64,000 bases of DNA from Comamonas serinivorans (GCF_002158865.1 NZ_CP021455.1:1550001-1614000); one strand, 5' to 3'. Shown: positions 33,582-44,259, counted from the stretch's first letter. A program made the numbers and translations. The notes: generated by a model from the sequence alone, not told the origin.

Positions 33582-34824
33582 GGGGCACCTCGGCGCGCAG
33601 GCCTGCGGGTGTGGCGGAGGGGCCGTGGCCAGCGGGCTGATCCAGGGCGACGACGTTGGCGGCGGCGTGGGCCGCTGGGGTCAGGCTGGCTGTGGGCTGA
33701 AAGGCGCGCTTGCGCATGAACACCTGGCGCACCACGGCCTGGGGCACGTCTTCGCTGGTGGACAGCTCCAGCACGTCGACGCCGGCCCGGGCAAAGCCCT
33801 GGTCGAGCTCGGCCTGGCGCTGCTCGGCCAGCTGGGCAAAGCGCGCGCGCAGCCCGGCATCGCCCGTGTCCACCCAGGCCTGGGCGCCGGTTTCGGGGTC
33901 GCGCATGGCGATGGGGCCCAGGTCGGGCAGCTGCCACTCCATGGGGTCGACGAGGTGCACGGCCACCACGTCGTGCCGGCGGGCGAGCTGGCCCAGGGCG
34001 TCGTCCCAGCCGGGCTGGCTGACGAAGTCGGACACGACGAACACGGCAGCGCGAGAGCGGATGAGCTGGCCGGCCTCGCGCAGCATGGCGCCCAGGTCGG
34101 TCACGTGGCCGGCTGCGGCGGTCGCGCGCGTCTTGCCGGGCTTGGCTGGGCCCGGCTGGGCGTGAGCCGGGCGGGCTTCTTTCGGCTGGCCGCCGGACTG
34201 AGCATGGCTGAGTCGGGCCTCACCGGGCTGGGCTGTGGCCGGTGCGCCGGTCAACAGCTGCGTGAGCTGCCAGAGCTGGTGGGTGCCCGCGCGCGCGGGC
34301 AACACGGCCATGCGGCGCGGCCCGCTGGGGGCGGCCGGCGCATCGGTTGACGCCCCGGTCGACGCGGCGGCTGGCGCGGTCTGGCCGGTGTGCACGATGG
34401 CGCCGATGCGGTTGCCCTGGCGGTGCAGCATGCGGGCGACGATGCCCACATAGGCCAGGGCGGTGTCGTGCTTGCTGCGGCCGGTGGAGCCGAAGGCGTT
34501 CGAGGCGCTGGCGTCGACGATGAACCAGGCGGCGAGGTCGCGGTCTTCGTGGAACACGCGCACGTGGGTGTGTTGCAGGCGGGCGCTGGCGTTCCAGTCG
34601 ATGTGGCGCACGTCGTCGGTGGGCTGGTACAGGCGCAGGTCGGCCAGGTCCAGCCCCTGGCCGCGCAGCAGGCTGGTGTGCTGCCCCTGGCGCAGGCCCT
34701 GCAGGCGCTGCTGGGTGACCCAGCTCAGCCGGTCCAGCCAGCGGTGCACCTGGGCTGGATCCGGTGTAATGACGTCAGGAGTATGATCATTCCTGCGTCG
34801 GTTGAAAAACGAGAACAGGGTCAT
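33574..34824 (-). CDS. DUF58-domain protein
   Basis: Up to 416 residues. The hallmark of DUF58 is present: LRLYQPTDDVRHIDWNASAR near residues 65-84, followed by a VWA-like fold with FIVDASASN. A low-complexity insertion of about 70 residues (roughly 168-240, Ala/Gly/Pro with AQPG-like repeats) interrupts the domain. The only ATG with a sensible position (34822-34824) lies inside a palindromic element, which therefore encodes about the first 16 residues. It sits between moxR and the VWA gene in the same operon. Confidence 0.82.
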   Translation of the reverse strand: MTLFSFFNRRRNDHTPDVITPDPAQVHRWLDRLSWVTQQRLQGLRQGQHTSLLRGQGLDLADLRLYQPTDDVRHIDWNASARLQHTHVRVFHEDRDLAAWFIVDASASNAFGSTGRSKHDTALAYVGIVARMLHRQGNRIGAIVHTGQTAPAAASTGASTDAPAAPSGPRRMAVLPARAGTHQLWQLTQLLTGAPATAQPGEARLSHAQSGGQPKEARPAHAQPGPAKPGKTRATAAAGHVTDLGAMLREAGQLIRSRAAVFVVSDFVSQPGWDDALGQLARRHDVVAVHLVDPMEWQLPDLGPIAMRDPETGAQAWVDTGDAGLRARFAQLAEQRQAELDQGFARAGVDVLELSTSEDVPQAVVRQVFMRKRAFQPTASLTPAAHAAANVVALDQPAGHGPSATPAGLRAEVPHA

Positions 34825-34827
34825 ACT
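34780..34827. repeat. 48-bp dyad element, copy 7, overlapping a start codon
   Basis: Outer arms AGTATG (34780-34785) and CATACT (34822-34827) are perfect. On the minus strand the ATG of the DUF58 gene is part of the arm. It fills most of the 17-base gap to moxR and extends into the coding region. Confidence 0.85.
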
Positions 34828-34841
34828 GCTGCTCGATGGGG

Positions 34842-35870
<1,029 letters not shown>

Positions 35871-35884
35871 GCGAGGGGTGGGGT

Positions 35885-36919
35885 TCAGAACGGGGCCTGG
35901 CCGGCGGCGCTGGCGGCCTCGTCGATGGGGGTGGCAAAGCCGATGCCCAGGAAGGTGCCGTTCTGGGTGGGGTTGAGGATGGCCGTGACGATGCCGACGA
36001 CCTCGCCGGCGGCGTTTACCAGCGGGCCGCCCGAATTGCCGGGGTTGGCTGCGGCGTCGAACTGGATCAGGCGTTCAAGCTGTTGCCGGGCGGCGCGCGA
36101 ATGGTAGACGCGGTCCTTGCCCGACACCACGCCGGCCGACACGGACGGGCCGATGCCGAAGGGGAAGCCCACGACCACCACCTGGTCACCGAGCTGCAGC
36201 TGATCGGGCGAGCCCAGCGTGGCGGCGACCAGGTCGTCGGGCACACGCAGGGCCTGCAGCACGGCGATGTCTTTCTCGGGCGATTTGCGCCGCACCGTGG
36301 CCAGGCTTTCCGTGCCGTCGGCAAACGTCAGGCGGATGGAGTCCGCATCCTGAACCACGTGCCAGTTGGTCAGCACCACGCCCGAGTCCTGCAGCACCAC
36401 GCCCGTGCCTTCGGCCAGCTCTTCCGGCACGCGGCCGCGGCCAGCCCGGCCGTAGCTGCCCACGTGCACCACCGATGGCGCGACCAGGGCCGCGGCCCGC
36501 GCCGCCTGTGACGGCAGCACCTGCGTTTGCAGGCTGCGGGTGATGAGCCGCTCCACGGCTTTCTCGGTCAGCGGTGCGGGCTGGGGCCGCAAGCGGTCGG
36601 CCAGCAGGCCGATGACGGTCAGGCCCAGCAGCAGCACCGCAAGCGAGAGCCAGCGTAGGGCGGCGGCGTGGGGCGCGTCGGCGTGCCACAAGCCCCACGA
36701 TTTCAGTGCGCGGTCCACCGTGGCTTGGCGGGCGGGGTGCGCCTCGGGGGCGGGTGATGATCCGTTGGACGGCAATCCGTTGGGCACCCCGTTGGACGGC
36801 AATCCGTTGGCCGCCCCGCTCTCTTGCGCGGGGGCAGGCGGGTCTGCCTCGGGCGCGGCGGCCTGTCCCCCGGTGGCGAGGCGGGACGCAGAACGGCTGT
36901 GGATCGGAGGCCTGCGCAT
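35885..36919 (-). CDS. Membrane-anchored trypsin-like serine protease (S1C, HtrA-like, without PDZ)
   Basis: A 344-residue protein. The N-terminal 85 residues are Pro/Ala-rich and contain a repeated LPSNG segment; a membrane helix follows at about 90-108. The protease domain shows a full triad: His187 in TNWHVV, Asp217 in EKDIAV, Ser296 in GNSGGP. The chain ends right after the protease domain, so there is no PDZ domain. The start at 36919 is the first Met with plausible sequence; longer frames exist upstream. First gene of the S1C-MoxR-DUF58-VWA operon, suggesting the protease works with this envelope module. Confidence 0.82.
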   Translation of the reverse strand: MRRPPIHSRSASRLATGGQAAAPEADPPAPAQESGAANGLPSNGVPNGLPSNGSSPAPEAHPARQATVDRALKSWGLWHADAPHAAALRWLSLAVLLLGLTVIGLLADRLRPQPAPLTEKAVERLITRSLQTQVLPSQAARAAALVAPSVVHVGSYGRAGRGRVPEELAEGTGVVLQDSGVVLTNWHVVQDADSIRLTFADGTESLATVRRKSPEKDIAVLQALRVPDDLVAATLGSPDQLQLGDQVVVVGFPFGIGPSVSAGVVSGKDRVYHSRAARQQLERLIQFDAAANPGNSGGPLVNAAGEVVGIVTAILNPTQNGTFLGIGFATPIDEAASAAGQAPF

Positions 36920-37367
36920 GGGATGTCGTCGGGGGTGGCTGGGCTTGCGTCCGGCCCGTGTGGATCGATGGTGTGACCCTAGCATGGATTGCGGCCGGGA
37001 ACAGAAGTTCTGCACGCGCGCGATGGCGCTGACCAGCGTGCCGCGCCATGCGGGCCGGGCGGGCGCGGACGAGGGCGGCGAATGCCTCACCGCGACCGCC
37101 GAGGACAGACCGGCAGAAGGGCGGAAGGGCGGAAGGGTGAACAGGCGGACGGATGAACAGGCGGGGGCGCGGATGGGCAGTCGGATGGCAAGACGCTGTC
37201 CCGTCGTCGGGCTCGCGTTTCGGCCGCCGATGCCAGCTGAGGGCTGTCTGCGACGTTGTGTCGACCGGTGGATGGGCGGCGGATAAAGGCGAAGGCGGCG
37301 GCGGACCGTCGCAGGGCATGGAAACCTGCGTCCCGGCCGGGCGGGGCAGATGCGGCATGATCGACCC
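36920..37367. other. Divergent intergenic region
   Basis: 448 bases between the S1C protease and tatD. It contains short repeats (GGGCGGAA and ACAGGCGGACGGATGA-type units, 37110-37165). It should hold promoters for both directions, but none is clear. Confidence 0.4.
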
Positions 37368-38222
37368 ATGTGGATCGACACGCATTGCCACCTCGATGCC
37401 CCCGAGCTGCGACCGGATCTGCAGGCCATGCGCGCGCGGGCGCGCGCGGCGGGCGTGCCGCTGTGCGTGATTCCGGCCGTGCAGGCCGGCGATTTCGCGC
37501 ACGCGGCCCAGCTGGCCCACACGCTGGGCGATGCCTACGCGCTGGGTATCCACCCGCTGTACGTGCCGCGCGCCAGCGATGCCGACCTGCTGGCCCTGGA
37601 CCGGGCGCTGGCCGCCCATGCGGGCGATCCGCGGCTGGTCGCCGTGGGCGAAATCGGCCTTGACTTCTTTGTGCCCGAACTGGTCGAGCCCGCCATGCGG
37701 GCCAAGCAGCTGCGCTTTTACACGGCGCAGCTGCAGCTGGCCAAGGCCCATGGCCTGCCCGTGATCCTGCATTCGCGCAAGGCCGTGGACGCGGTGCTGA
37801 AGGGGCTGCGCCAGACGCGCGTGTCCGGCGGCATCGCCCACGCGTTCAACGGCAGCGCCCAGCAGGCCGAGCAGTTGCAGGCGCTGGGCCTGGCCCTGGG
37901 CTTTGGCGGGGCCAGCACCTTTGAGCGCGCCCGGCACCTGCGCACGCTGGCGGCCGAGCTGCCGGCCACGGCCATCGTCATGGAGACCGACGCCCCCGAC
38001 ATCCCGCCGCAATGGCTGTACATGACGGCCGAAGCCCGCGCGCAGGGCCAGCGGCCGCAGCCCAACACGCCGGCTGAGCTGCCGCGCATCGGCGCCGAAC
38101 TGGCCGCGTTGCGCGGGGTAACGACCGATGCCTGGGCGGCGCAAACCACGGCCAATGCCCTGCGCGTGCTGCCCCGGCTGGCCGGTTGGCTTGTCCAAAG
38201 AGCAGATGGGCAATCTTCATGA
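37368..38222 (+). CDS. tatD: TatD-family metal-dependent hydrolase (DNase)
   Basis: A 284-residue TIM-barrel hydrolase with all metal ligands: His6 and His8 in THCH, Glu95 in GEIGLD, His135 in ILHSRK, His158 in AHAFNGS and Asp208 in ETDAPD. Family members are 3'-5' exonucleases or related phosphodiesterases linked to DNA repair or RNA quality control. The ATG at 37368 gives the expected MWIDTHCH start. A palindromic element starts five bases after the stop. Confidence 0.92.
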   Translation: MWIDTHCHLDAPELRPDLQAMRARARAAGVPLCVIPAVQAGDFAHAAQLAHTLGDAYALGIHPLYVPRASDADLLALDRALAAHAGDPRLVAVGEIGLDFFVPELVEPAMRAKQLRFYTAQLQLAKAHGLPVILHSRKAVDAVLKGLRQTRVSGGIAHAFNGSAQQAEQLQALGLALGFGGASTFERARHLRTLAAELPATAIVMETDAPDIPPQWLYMTAEARAQGQRPQPNTPAELPRIGAELAALRGVTTDAWAAQTTANALRVLPRLAGWLVQRADGQSS

Positions 38223-38227
38223 GTGGG

Positions 38228-38275
38228 AGTATGGGTTGTTCACCGTTTTTGTATAAACGAGGGTGTGGTGATACT
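38228..38275. repeat. 48-bp dyad element, copy 8
   Basis: Outer arms are AGTATG and GATACT. The inner hairpin is CGTTT and AAACG. It lies between tatD and the DNA glycosylase gene. Confidence 0.85.
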
Positions 38276-38427
38276 GCGGGTTTGGTAGCGACGGTGCAGC
38301 GGCTGGGCTGGCTGTGCGTCGCCCCTGTGGCGCGCGCCGCGTGCACCAGGGCGTTGATCCGCTCGGGCCGCGCCGCCGCCAGGCCTGTTGATGGGGGCCG
38401 GGCTGTCTGCGCCGGGGTCGGCTGCGC

Positions 38428-39006
38428 ATGACCGACCCTTCCCCTGCGTCTTCCGCTGCCGAGCGCCTGCATGGCCTGCCGCCGGTGGTGGACGCCCGCA
38501 CGCGGCTGTTGATCCTGGGCAGCTTTCCCGGTGCGCGTTCGCTGGCCGAGCGGCGGTACTACGCCCACCCGCAAAACCAGTTCTGGCGCATCCTGCAAGC
38601 CTACCTGGGCTCGCCGAGCCGCGTTGGCGGTGAAGCCCAGCCCGATCTCGTGACGCTGCCCTACGAGCAGCGGCTGGCGCAGATGCTGAGCTGGGGCGTT
38701 GGCCTGTGGGACGTCTATGCCAGCTGCGTGCGCCAGGGCAGCCTGGACACCGCCATCCGCGATGCCGAGCGCAACGACTTCCTGGCCCTGGCACGCCGGC
38801 TGCCGGATTTGCGCGGCATCGCCTTCAACGGCGGCGAGAGCTGGAAGCACCACCGCCAACTGGCCCAGCTGGCCGATTGGCACCTGCCACTGTGGCGCCT
38901 GCCGTCGAGCAGCCCGGCCAACGCCAGCTGGTCGCTGGCGCGCAAGGTGGCGGCCTGGCGCGAGGTGTTCGTGCAGGCCGGGCTGGTCGCCGGGGCCGGG
39001 GCATGA
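38428..39006 (+). CDS. Hypoxanthine/deoxyinosine-DNA glycosylase (uracil-DNA glycosylase family 6)
   Basis: A 192-residue protein of the UDG superfamily. The opening motif LGSFPGARSL and the following YYAHPQNQFWRIL are the pattern of family 6 enzymes, which remove hypoxanthine (deaminated adenine) from DNA and lack strong uracil activity. A C-terminal SSSPANA segment matches the second active-site loop. Cytosolic, no extra domains. It follows tatD on the same strand, but a palindromic element lies in the gap. Confidence 0.85.
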   Translation: MTDPSPASSAAERLHGLPPVVDARTRLLILGSFPGARSLAERRYYAHPQNQFWRILQAYLGSPSRVGGEAQPDLVTLPYEQRLAQMLSWGVGLWDVYASCVRQGSLDTAIRDAERNDFLALARRLPDLRGIAFNGGESWKHHRQLAQLADWHLPLWRLPSSSPANASWSLARKVAAWREVFVQAGLVAGAGA

Positions 39007-39248
39007 AGCGTCGGCGCCTGTGGGTGAGGCATGGCCAGGTCGCGTCCGCACAGGGCTGATGCGCGGCGGCGGGGCGTTGGTCCCATGACCCGGGGGTCTT
39101 TGCTCGCCCCGTTTGGGTCGCGCTTGGCCAGCCTGGCCTTGAAGGCCGATGCCGGCCGCCTGCAGTGGGCCGCCGCTCGGGGTGACGCGCATCCGCGCAC
39201 GGTACGGATCCCGAGCACGGCAGCCGCTGACCCGGGCATGTAAAGACC

Positions 39249-40139
39249 ATGCACCCTTCCCCCAGGACGAGCGGGGGTGCCGTTGATAATGGGGGCATTG
39301 TGAGTCAGTCATCCCCCCGCATCGATCGCGCAGCCGAGCGAGCTGCGCAACCCGCTCGTCCCCGCGCCCGGCGCCCGGTGGCGCTGCCGGAAGTCAGTTT
39401 TTCCGAAGATGGCGAACGCCGCTACCTGCACCTGGGCACGCCGTGGGTGCAGGGCTCGATGAAGCTCAGCGAGCCCTTCGACATCGACCTGGAGTATGTG
39501 CAGCGCATGATGGCCTGGCTGCTGTTCACGCCGGTGACCAGCGTGAGCAAGGGCCATGCGATGCAGCTGGGCCTGGGGGCCGGCGCCATCACCAAGTTCT
39601 GCCACAAGCGGCTGCGCATGTGCTGCACGGCCGTCGAGTTGAACCCCGCCGTGCTGCAGGCCTGCCGGGGCTGGTTCAAGCTGCCGCCCGACGGTCCCAA
39701 GCTGCGTGTGCTGATCGAGGACGCGGCGCGCGCCGTGCGCGACCCGCAGTGGCAGGGCGTGGTCGAGGCGCTGGCGGTGGACCTGTACGACCACGAGGCC
39801 GCGGCGCCGGTGCTGGACAGCGAAGACTTCTACCGCGACTGCCGCGGCGTGCTGAGCGAGCACGGTTGCATGACGGTGAACCTGTTCGGCCGTTCGGCAT
39901 CGTTCGAGCGCAGCCTGGGCAAGATTGCCGCGGCGTTCGGCGAGGACGCGGTCTGGGTCTTCAAGCCCACGCGCGAAGGCAACACGGTGGTGCTGGCGCA
40001 GCGCACGCCCACGCGGCCCAAGCGCGAGCAGCTGCAGGCCCAGGCCGAGGCCATCGAGGCGCGCTGGGAGCTGCCGGCGCGCAAATGGTTGCGCGTGTTC
40101 AAGCCGGCCACTCGCGCCCTGGCCAGCACGGTGGTGTGA
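39249..40139 (+). CDS. Spermidine synthase-like SAM-binding protein
   Basis: A 296-residue protein with the Rossmann fold of polyamine aminopropyltransferases. LGLGAGAITKFCHK near 105 is the glycine-rich cofactor loop, AVELNP near 128 the acidic end of strand 2, and DLYD near 176 the catalytic-loop position. In true spermidine synthases this loop has more acidic residues, so the substrate may differ; many such proteins are annotated only by similarity. The first 45 residues are disordered; a GTG at 39300 is an alternative start. Confidence 0.75.
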   Translation: MHPSPRTSGGAVDNGGIVSQSSPRIDRAAERAAQPARPRARRPVALPEVSFSEDGERRYLHLGTPWVQGSMKLSEPFDIDLEYVQRMMAWLLFTPVTSVSKGHAMQLGLGAGAITKFCHKRLRMCCTAVELNPAVLQACRGWFKLPPDGPKLRVLIEDAARAVRDPQWQGVVEALAVDLYDHEAAAPVLDSEDFYRDCRGVLSEHGCMTVNLFGRSASFERSLGKIAAAFGEDAVWVFKPTREGNTVVLAQRTPTRPKREQLQAQAEAIEARWELPARKWLRVFKPATRALASTVV

Positions 40140-40159
40140 AGTTTGTTGTGGATGTTTGG

Positions 40160-40207
40160 AGTATGGGCGGGTTACCGTTTATTAACTAACGGAAGCTGGG
40201 TCATACT
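40160..40207. repeat. 48-bp dyad element, copy 9
   Basis: Outer arms AGTATG and CATACT are perfect; inner arms CCGTT and AACGG are perfect around TTATTAACT-like loop bases. It ends seven bases before the first possible ATG of the GspE-like gene, so its purine-rich GGAAG could act as part of that gene's ribosome site. Confidence 0.9.
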
Positions 40208-40214
40208 GGTATAA

Positions 40215-42077
40215 ATGAATGCGGCGCAAGCCGATGTGAGTCCAGCGCACATGAAGACCCAAGCCCTGCATCGTCCGCCCCATGCCCCGGCCACCGCGTT
40301 GGCCGACAGCCCGCAGCGTCAGCCGCCTGCCGGCCCCGTGCATTGGCGGCAGTTCGTGCAGTGGCTGCTCATGCAGGAGGTGATCACGCGCGACGAAGCC
40401 GACCGCGTGACGCTGCGCTGTTCGCAGGCCGAAAGCAGCCAGCACCCGCTCATCCGCCTGTCGGCGCTGAGCGTGCAGGCGGCCAGCGACGGCCATGTCA
40501 TGGACATCGAGGAGCTGACCCAGCAGCTGGCGCGCTGGGCAGAGCTGCCCTACCAGCGCGTCGATCCGCTGAAGGTGGATGCGGCCAAGGTCAGCGACGT
40601 GATGGGCGCGGCCTATGCCGAGCGGCACCGCATCCTGCCGATTGCGGTGTCGCCGCGCGAGGTGGTGGTGGGGGTGCAGGAGCCGTTCATCACCGACTGG
40701 GTGCAGGAGCTGGAGCGCCAGACCAAGCGCAACATCCGCCGCGTGCTGGTGTCGCCGCCCGAGATCAAGCGCTACATCGCCGAGTTTTTTGCCTTGGCGC
40801 GCTCGGTCAAGGCCGCCGTCAAGGCCGGTGGCAACACCACGGCGGCGAGTTTCGAGCAGCTGGTCGAGCTGGGTTCGGGCAACAAGCAGCTCGACGCCAA
40901 CGACCAGGGCGTGGTGCAGGTCGTGGACTGGCTGTGGCAGTACGCCTTCGAGCAGCGGGCCAGCGACATCCACCTGGAGCCGCGGCGCGAGCAGGGCGCG
41001 ATCCGCTTCCGCATCGATGGCGTGCTGCACCGCGTGTACCAGATGCCGATTGGCGTGCTCAACGCCATGATCGCGCGCGTCAAGCTGCTGGGCCGCATGG
41101 ACGTGGTCGAGCGCCGTCGCCCGCAGGACGGCCGCGTGAAGACGCGCAACCCGGCCGGCGCCGAGGTCGAAATGCGCCTGTCCACGCTGCCGACCGCGTT
41201 TGGCGAAAAGCTGGTGATGCGGATCTTCGATCCCGACAACTCGGTCAAGACCTTGTCCGAGCTGGGTTTCACGCCCGACGAGGCGCGGCGCTGGGAGACG
41301 CTCACCAGCCGGCCGCACGGCATCATCCTGGTGACGGGCCCGACAGGCTCGGGCAAGACCACCACGCTGTACGCCACGCTCAAGCGCCTGGCGACCGAAG
41401 AGGTGAACGTGTCCACCGTCGAGGACCCGATCGAAATGATCGAGCCGGCGTTGAACCAGACCCAGGTTCAGCCGCAGCTGGACTTCAGCTTTGCCGAAGG
41501 GCTGCGCGCACTCATGCGGCAGGACCCGGACATCATCATGGTGGGTGAAATCCGCGACCTGGAAACCGCCGACATGGCGGTGCAGGCGGCGCTCACCGGG
41601 CACCTGGTGTTCTCCACCCTGCACACCAACGACGCGCCGTCGGCCGTGACCCGTTTGATGGAGCTGGGCGTGCCGCCGTACCTCATCAACGCCACGGTGT
41701 TGGGCGTGCTGGCCCAGCGCCTGGTGCGCACGCTGTGTCCGGCCTGCAAACAGCCCGACGAAGCGCCGGACCCCGAAAGCCTGGCCGAGGCCATCAAACC
41801 CTGGACGCTGAACCGCGGCAACTACCGCCCCTACCGGCCGGTGGGCTGCCTGGAATGCCGCATGACGGGGTATCGCGGCCGCATGGGCCTGTATGAGCTG
41901 TTGGGCCTGAGCGAAGACTTCAAGCACCTGGTGAACAAGGAACCCAGCATCGACCGGCTGCGCCGCCAGGGGGTGAAGGATGGCATGCGGCCTTTGCGGC
42001 TGGCCGGCGCCATCCGGGTGGGCGAGGGCATGACCACGCTGGACGAGGTTGTGGCTGCCACGCCGCCATTGCACTGA
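40215..42077 (+). CDS. GspE/PilB-type secretion or pilus assembly ATPase
   Basis: A 620-residue protein. It has an N-terminal MshEN/GspE-N domain (about 60-200) and a type II/IV secretion ATPase domain with Walker A GPTGSGKT (375-382), Asp box and Walker B near 435-450, and His box HLVFSTLHTND. A tetracysteine zinc site is present (CPAC near 510, CLEC near 545). It powers pseudopilus or type IV pilus assembly at the inner membrane. No other pilus or secretion genes flank it, which is common for stand-alone homologues. An internal ATG at residue 12 is an alternative start. Confidence 0.9.
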   Translation: MNAAQADVSPAHMKTQALHRPPHAPATALADSPQRQPPAGPVHWRQFVQWLLMQEVITRDEADRVTLRCSQAESSQHPLIRLSALSVQAASDGHVMDIEELTQQLARWAELPYQRVDPLKVDAAKVSDVMGAAYAERHRILPIAVSPREVVVGVQEPFITDWVQELERQTKRNIRRVLVSPPEIKRYIAEFFALARSVKAAVKAGGNTTAASFEQLVELGSGNKQLDANDQGVVQVVDWLWQYAFEQRASDIHLEPRREQGAIRFRIDGVLHRVYQMPIGVLNAMIARVKLLGRMDVVERRRPQDGRVKTRNPAGAEVEMRLSTLPTAFGEKLVMRIFDPDNSVKTLSELGFTPDEARRWETLTSRPHGIILVTGPTGSGKTTTLYATLKRLATEEVNVSTVEDPIEMIEPALNQTQVQPQLDFSFAEGLRALMRQDPDIIMVGEIRDLETADMAVQAALTGHLVFSTLHTNDAPSAVTRLMELGVPPYLINATVLGVLAQRLVRTLCPACKQPDEAPDPESLAEAIKPWTLNRGNYRPYRPVGCLECRMTGYRGRMGLYELLGLSEDFKHLVNKEPSIDRLRRQGVKDGMRPLRLAGAIRVGEGMTTLDEVVAATPPLH

Positions 42078-42237
42078 TGTGACGGGGTCACCTGGGCGAC
42101 GGAGTATGCCGTCAAAACCGGGGTAAACCCGTATCAAATCAGGGGGTCTGCAGCCTTCGTAGGTGAAATCCACATCGAAGCGTGGGATACCCGTGCGCAC
42201 AATCGCGCCCGGAAATCACCCATATGAAGGAGATGCA

Positions 42238-42726
42238 GTGTTCATCAAAAGTGAGAAGGACTTCTGGTCCGGCCTCATGTTCATCGGCATCGGCGGCGCA
42301 TTCGCCATCGGTGCCCAGAACTACACGATCGGTACCGGTGCCCGCATGGGCCCGGGGTACTTCCCCATGATGGTGGGCATTCTGCTTGCCGTGCTGGGAG
42401 CCGCCATCCTGTTCAAGTCCATCACCGTGGCCACGCCCGATGGGGACAAGATCGGCAAGTGGGCCTGGCGCCCGTTGTTCTTCGTCATTGCAGCCAACCT
42501 GGCCTTTGGCGCGCTGTTGGTCGGCATCCCTTCCTGGGGCATTCCGCACATGGGCATGGTGGTCGCCATCATCGCCATGACCTACATCGCGGCACTTGGG
42601 GGCGATGAGTTCAACTTCAAGGAAGTGACCATCCTGGCCATCATCCTGGCGGTGGGCAGCTACATCGCTTTCGTTTGGGGTCTGAGTCTGCAGTTCCCTG
42701 TCTGGCCCAGCTTCGTGGCCGGTTGA
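42238..42726 (+). CDS. tctB: Tripartite tricarboxylate transporter small membrane subunit TctB
   Basis: A 162-residue membrane protein with four hydrophobic segments, matching the TctB family in size and in the N-terminal KDFWSGLMFIGIGGAF and MGPGYFP segments. It starts at a GTG (42238) placed five bases after a strong AAGGAG ribosome site; no ATG fits. With TctA it forms the membrane part of a TTT-type secondary carrier for carboxylates. It lies 18 bases before tctA. Confidence 0.9.
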   Translation: MFIKSEKDFWSGLMFIGIGGAFAIGAQNYTIGTGARMGPGYFPMMVGILLAVLGAAILFKSITVATPDGDKIGKWAWRPLFFVIAANLAFGALLVGIPSWGIPHMGMVVAIIAMTYIAALGGDEFNFKEVTILAIILAVGSYIAFVWGLSLQFPVWPSFVAG

Positions 42727-42744
42727 TCGGGGAGACGACACATC

Positions 42745-44259
42745 ATGGAATTGTTTGACCACTTGGCCATGGGTTTTGGCGTCGCCTTCACGATGCAAAA
42801 CCTGTTGTACTGCTTCATCGGCTGCTTCCTGGGCACGCTGATCGGCGTGTTGCCCGGCCTCGGCCCGGTGACCACCATCGCCATGCTGCTGCCGGCGACC
42901 TATGCGCTGCCGCCGGTGTCGGCCCTCATCATGCTGGCCGGTATTTACTACGGCGCCCAGTATGGTGGCTCGACCACTTCGATCCTGGTGAACCTGCCGG
43001 GCGAAGCTGCCTCGGTGGTGACCGTGATCGACGGCTACCAGATGGCGCGCAAGGGCCGTGCAGGTCCGGCCCTCGCGGCGGCTGGCATCGGCTCCTTCAT
43101 CGCCGGCTGTTTCGGCACCCTGGTGCTGGCGGGTTTCGCCGGTCCGCTGACCGAAGTCGCCTTCAAGTTCGGCCCCGCCGAATACTTCTCGCTGATGGTG
43201 CTGGGCTTGATCGGCGCCGTGGTGCTGGCATCGGGCTCGCTGCTCAAGGCCATCTCGATGATTCTGCTGGGCCTGCTGCTGGGTCTGGTGGGTACCGACG
43301 TGAACTCGGGCGTGGCCCGTTACTCGTTCGACATCCCCGAAATGACCGACGGCATCGACTTCATCGTGATCGCCATGGGTGTGTTCGGCTACGGCGAAAT
43401 CATCAAGAACCTGTCGACGCCCAGCGCGGAGCGCGCCGTGTTCACGGCCAAGGTGGAACACCTGTATCCGTCCAAGGAAGACTGGAAGCTGATGACCCCC
43501 GCCATCCTGCGTGGCACGCTGCTGGGTGCATCCCTGGGCATCTTGCCCGGTGGTGGTGCACTGCTGTCCTCGTTCGCGTCGTACACGATCGAAAAGAAGA
43601 CCAAGCTCCGTCCTGGTGAAGTGCCGTTCGGCCAAGGCAACATCCGCGGTGTGGCGGCGCCCGAGTCGGCCAACAACGCCGGTTCGCAAACCTCGTTCAT
43701 CCCGCTGCTGACGCTGGGCATTCCGCCCAATGCCGTGATGGCGCTGATGGTCGGTGCCATGACCATCCACAACATCCAGCCTGGTCCCCAGGTGATGACG
43801 AGCAACCCCGAGCTGTTCTGGGGCCTGATCGCCTCGATGTGGCTGGGCAACGCGATGCTGATCGTGCTGAACCTGCCGCTGATCGGCATCTGGATCAAGC
43901 TGCTGTCGGTGCCGTACCGCTGGCTGTTCCCCGCCATCGTGCTGTTCTGCGCCATGGGCGTGTACTCGACGAACAACAACTCGTTCGACATCTGGCTCGT
44001 GGCCCTGTTCGGCATCATCGGCTACATCTTCGTCAAGCTCGGTTGCGAACCCGCTCCGCTGCTGCTGGGCCTGATCCTGGGCCCGATGATGGAAGAAAAC
44101 CTGCGCCGTGCGCTGCTGCTGTCGCGTGGCGACTGGAGCGTGCTGGTGACCCGTCCGCTGTCGGCCACGCTGTTGGGTCTGGCGGTTGCACTGCTCGTCA
44201 TCGTGCTGTTGCCGGCCGTGAAGAAGAGCCGCGAAGAAGCCTTCGTCGACGAAGACTGA
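42745..44259 (+). CDS. tctA: Tripartite tricarboxylate transporter large permease TctA
   Basis: A 504-residue permease with about twelve membrane helices. Family hallmarks are present: GVLPGLGPVTTIAMLLP and YYGAQYGGSTTSILVNLPGE in the first half, and ILPGGGALLSSF in the second. TTT carriers bring in citrate, tartrate, aromatic acids or similar compounds by proton symport using a periplasmic binding protein (TctC). No TctC gene lies in the window, so the binding protein must be encoded elsewhere, as is usual in this group. A strong terminator follows the gene. Confidence 0.95.
   Translation: MELFDHLAMGFGVAFTMQNLLYCFIGCFLGTLIGVLPGLGPVTTIAMLLPATYALPPVSALIMLAGIYYGAQYGGSTTSILVNLPGEAASVVTVIDGYQMARKGRAGPALAAAGIGSFIAGCFGTLVLAGFAGPLTEVAFKFGPAEYFSLMVLGLIGAVVLASGSLLKAISMILLGLLLGLVGTDVNSGVARYSFDIPEMTDGIDFIVIAMGVFGYGEIIKNLSTPSAERAVFTAKVEHLYPSKEDWKLMTPAILRGTLLGASLGILPGGGALLSSFASYTIEKKTKLRPGEVPFGQGNIRGVAAPESANNAGSQTSFIPLLTLGIPPNAVMALMVGAMTIHNIQPGPQVMTSNPELFWGLIASMWLGNAMLIVLNLPLIGIWIKLLSVPYRWLFPAIVLFCAMGVYSTNNNSFDIWLVALFGIIGYIFVKLGCEPAPLLLGLILGPMMEENLRRALLLSRGDWSVLVTRPLSATLLGLAVALLVIVLLPAVKKSREEAFVDED

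Noticed and set aside
42103..42140. AGTATG followed by a short hairpin after the GspE-like gene
   Set aside because: There is no matching right arm at the family distance; the hairpin GGGT-AA-ACCC could be a remnant or weak terminator, but support is too thin.
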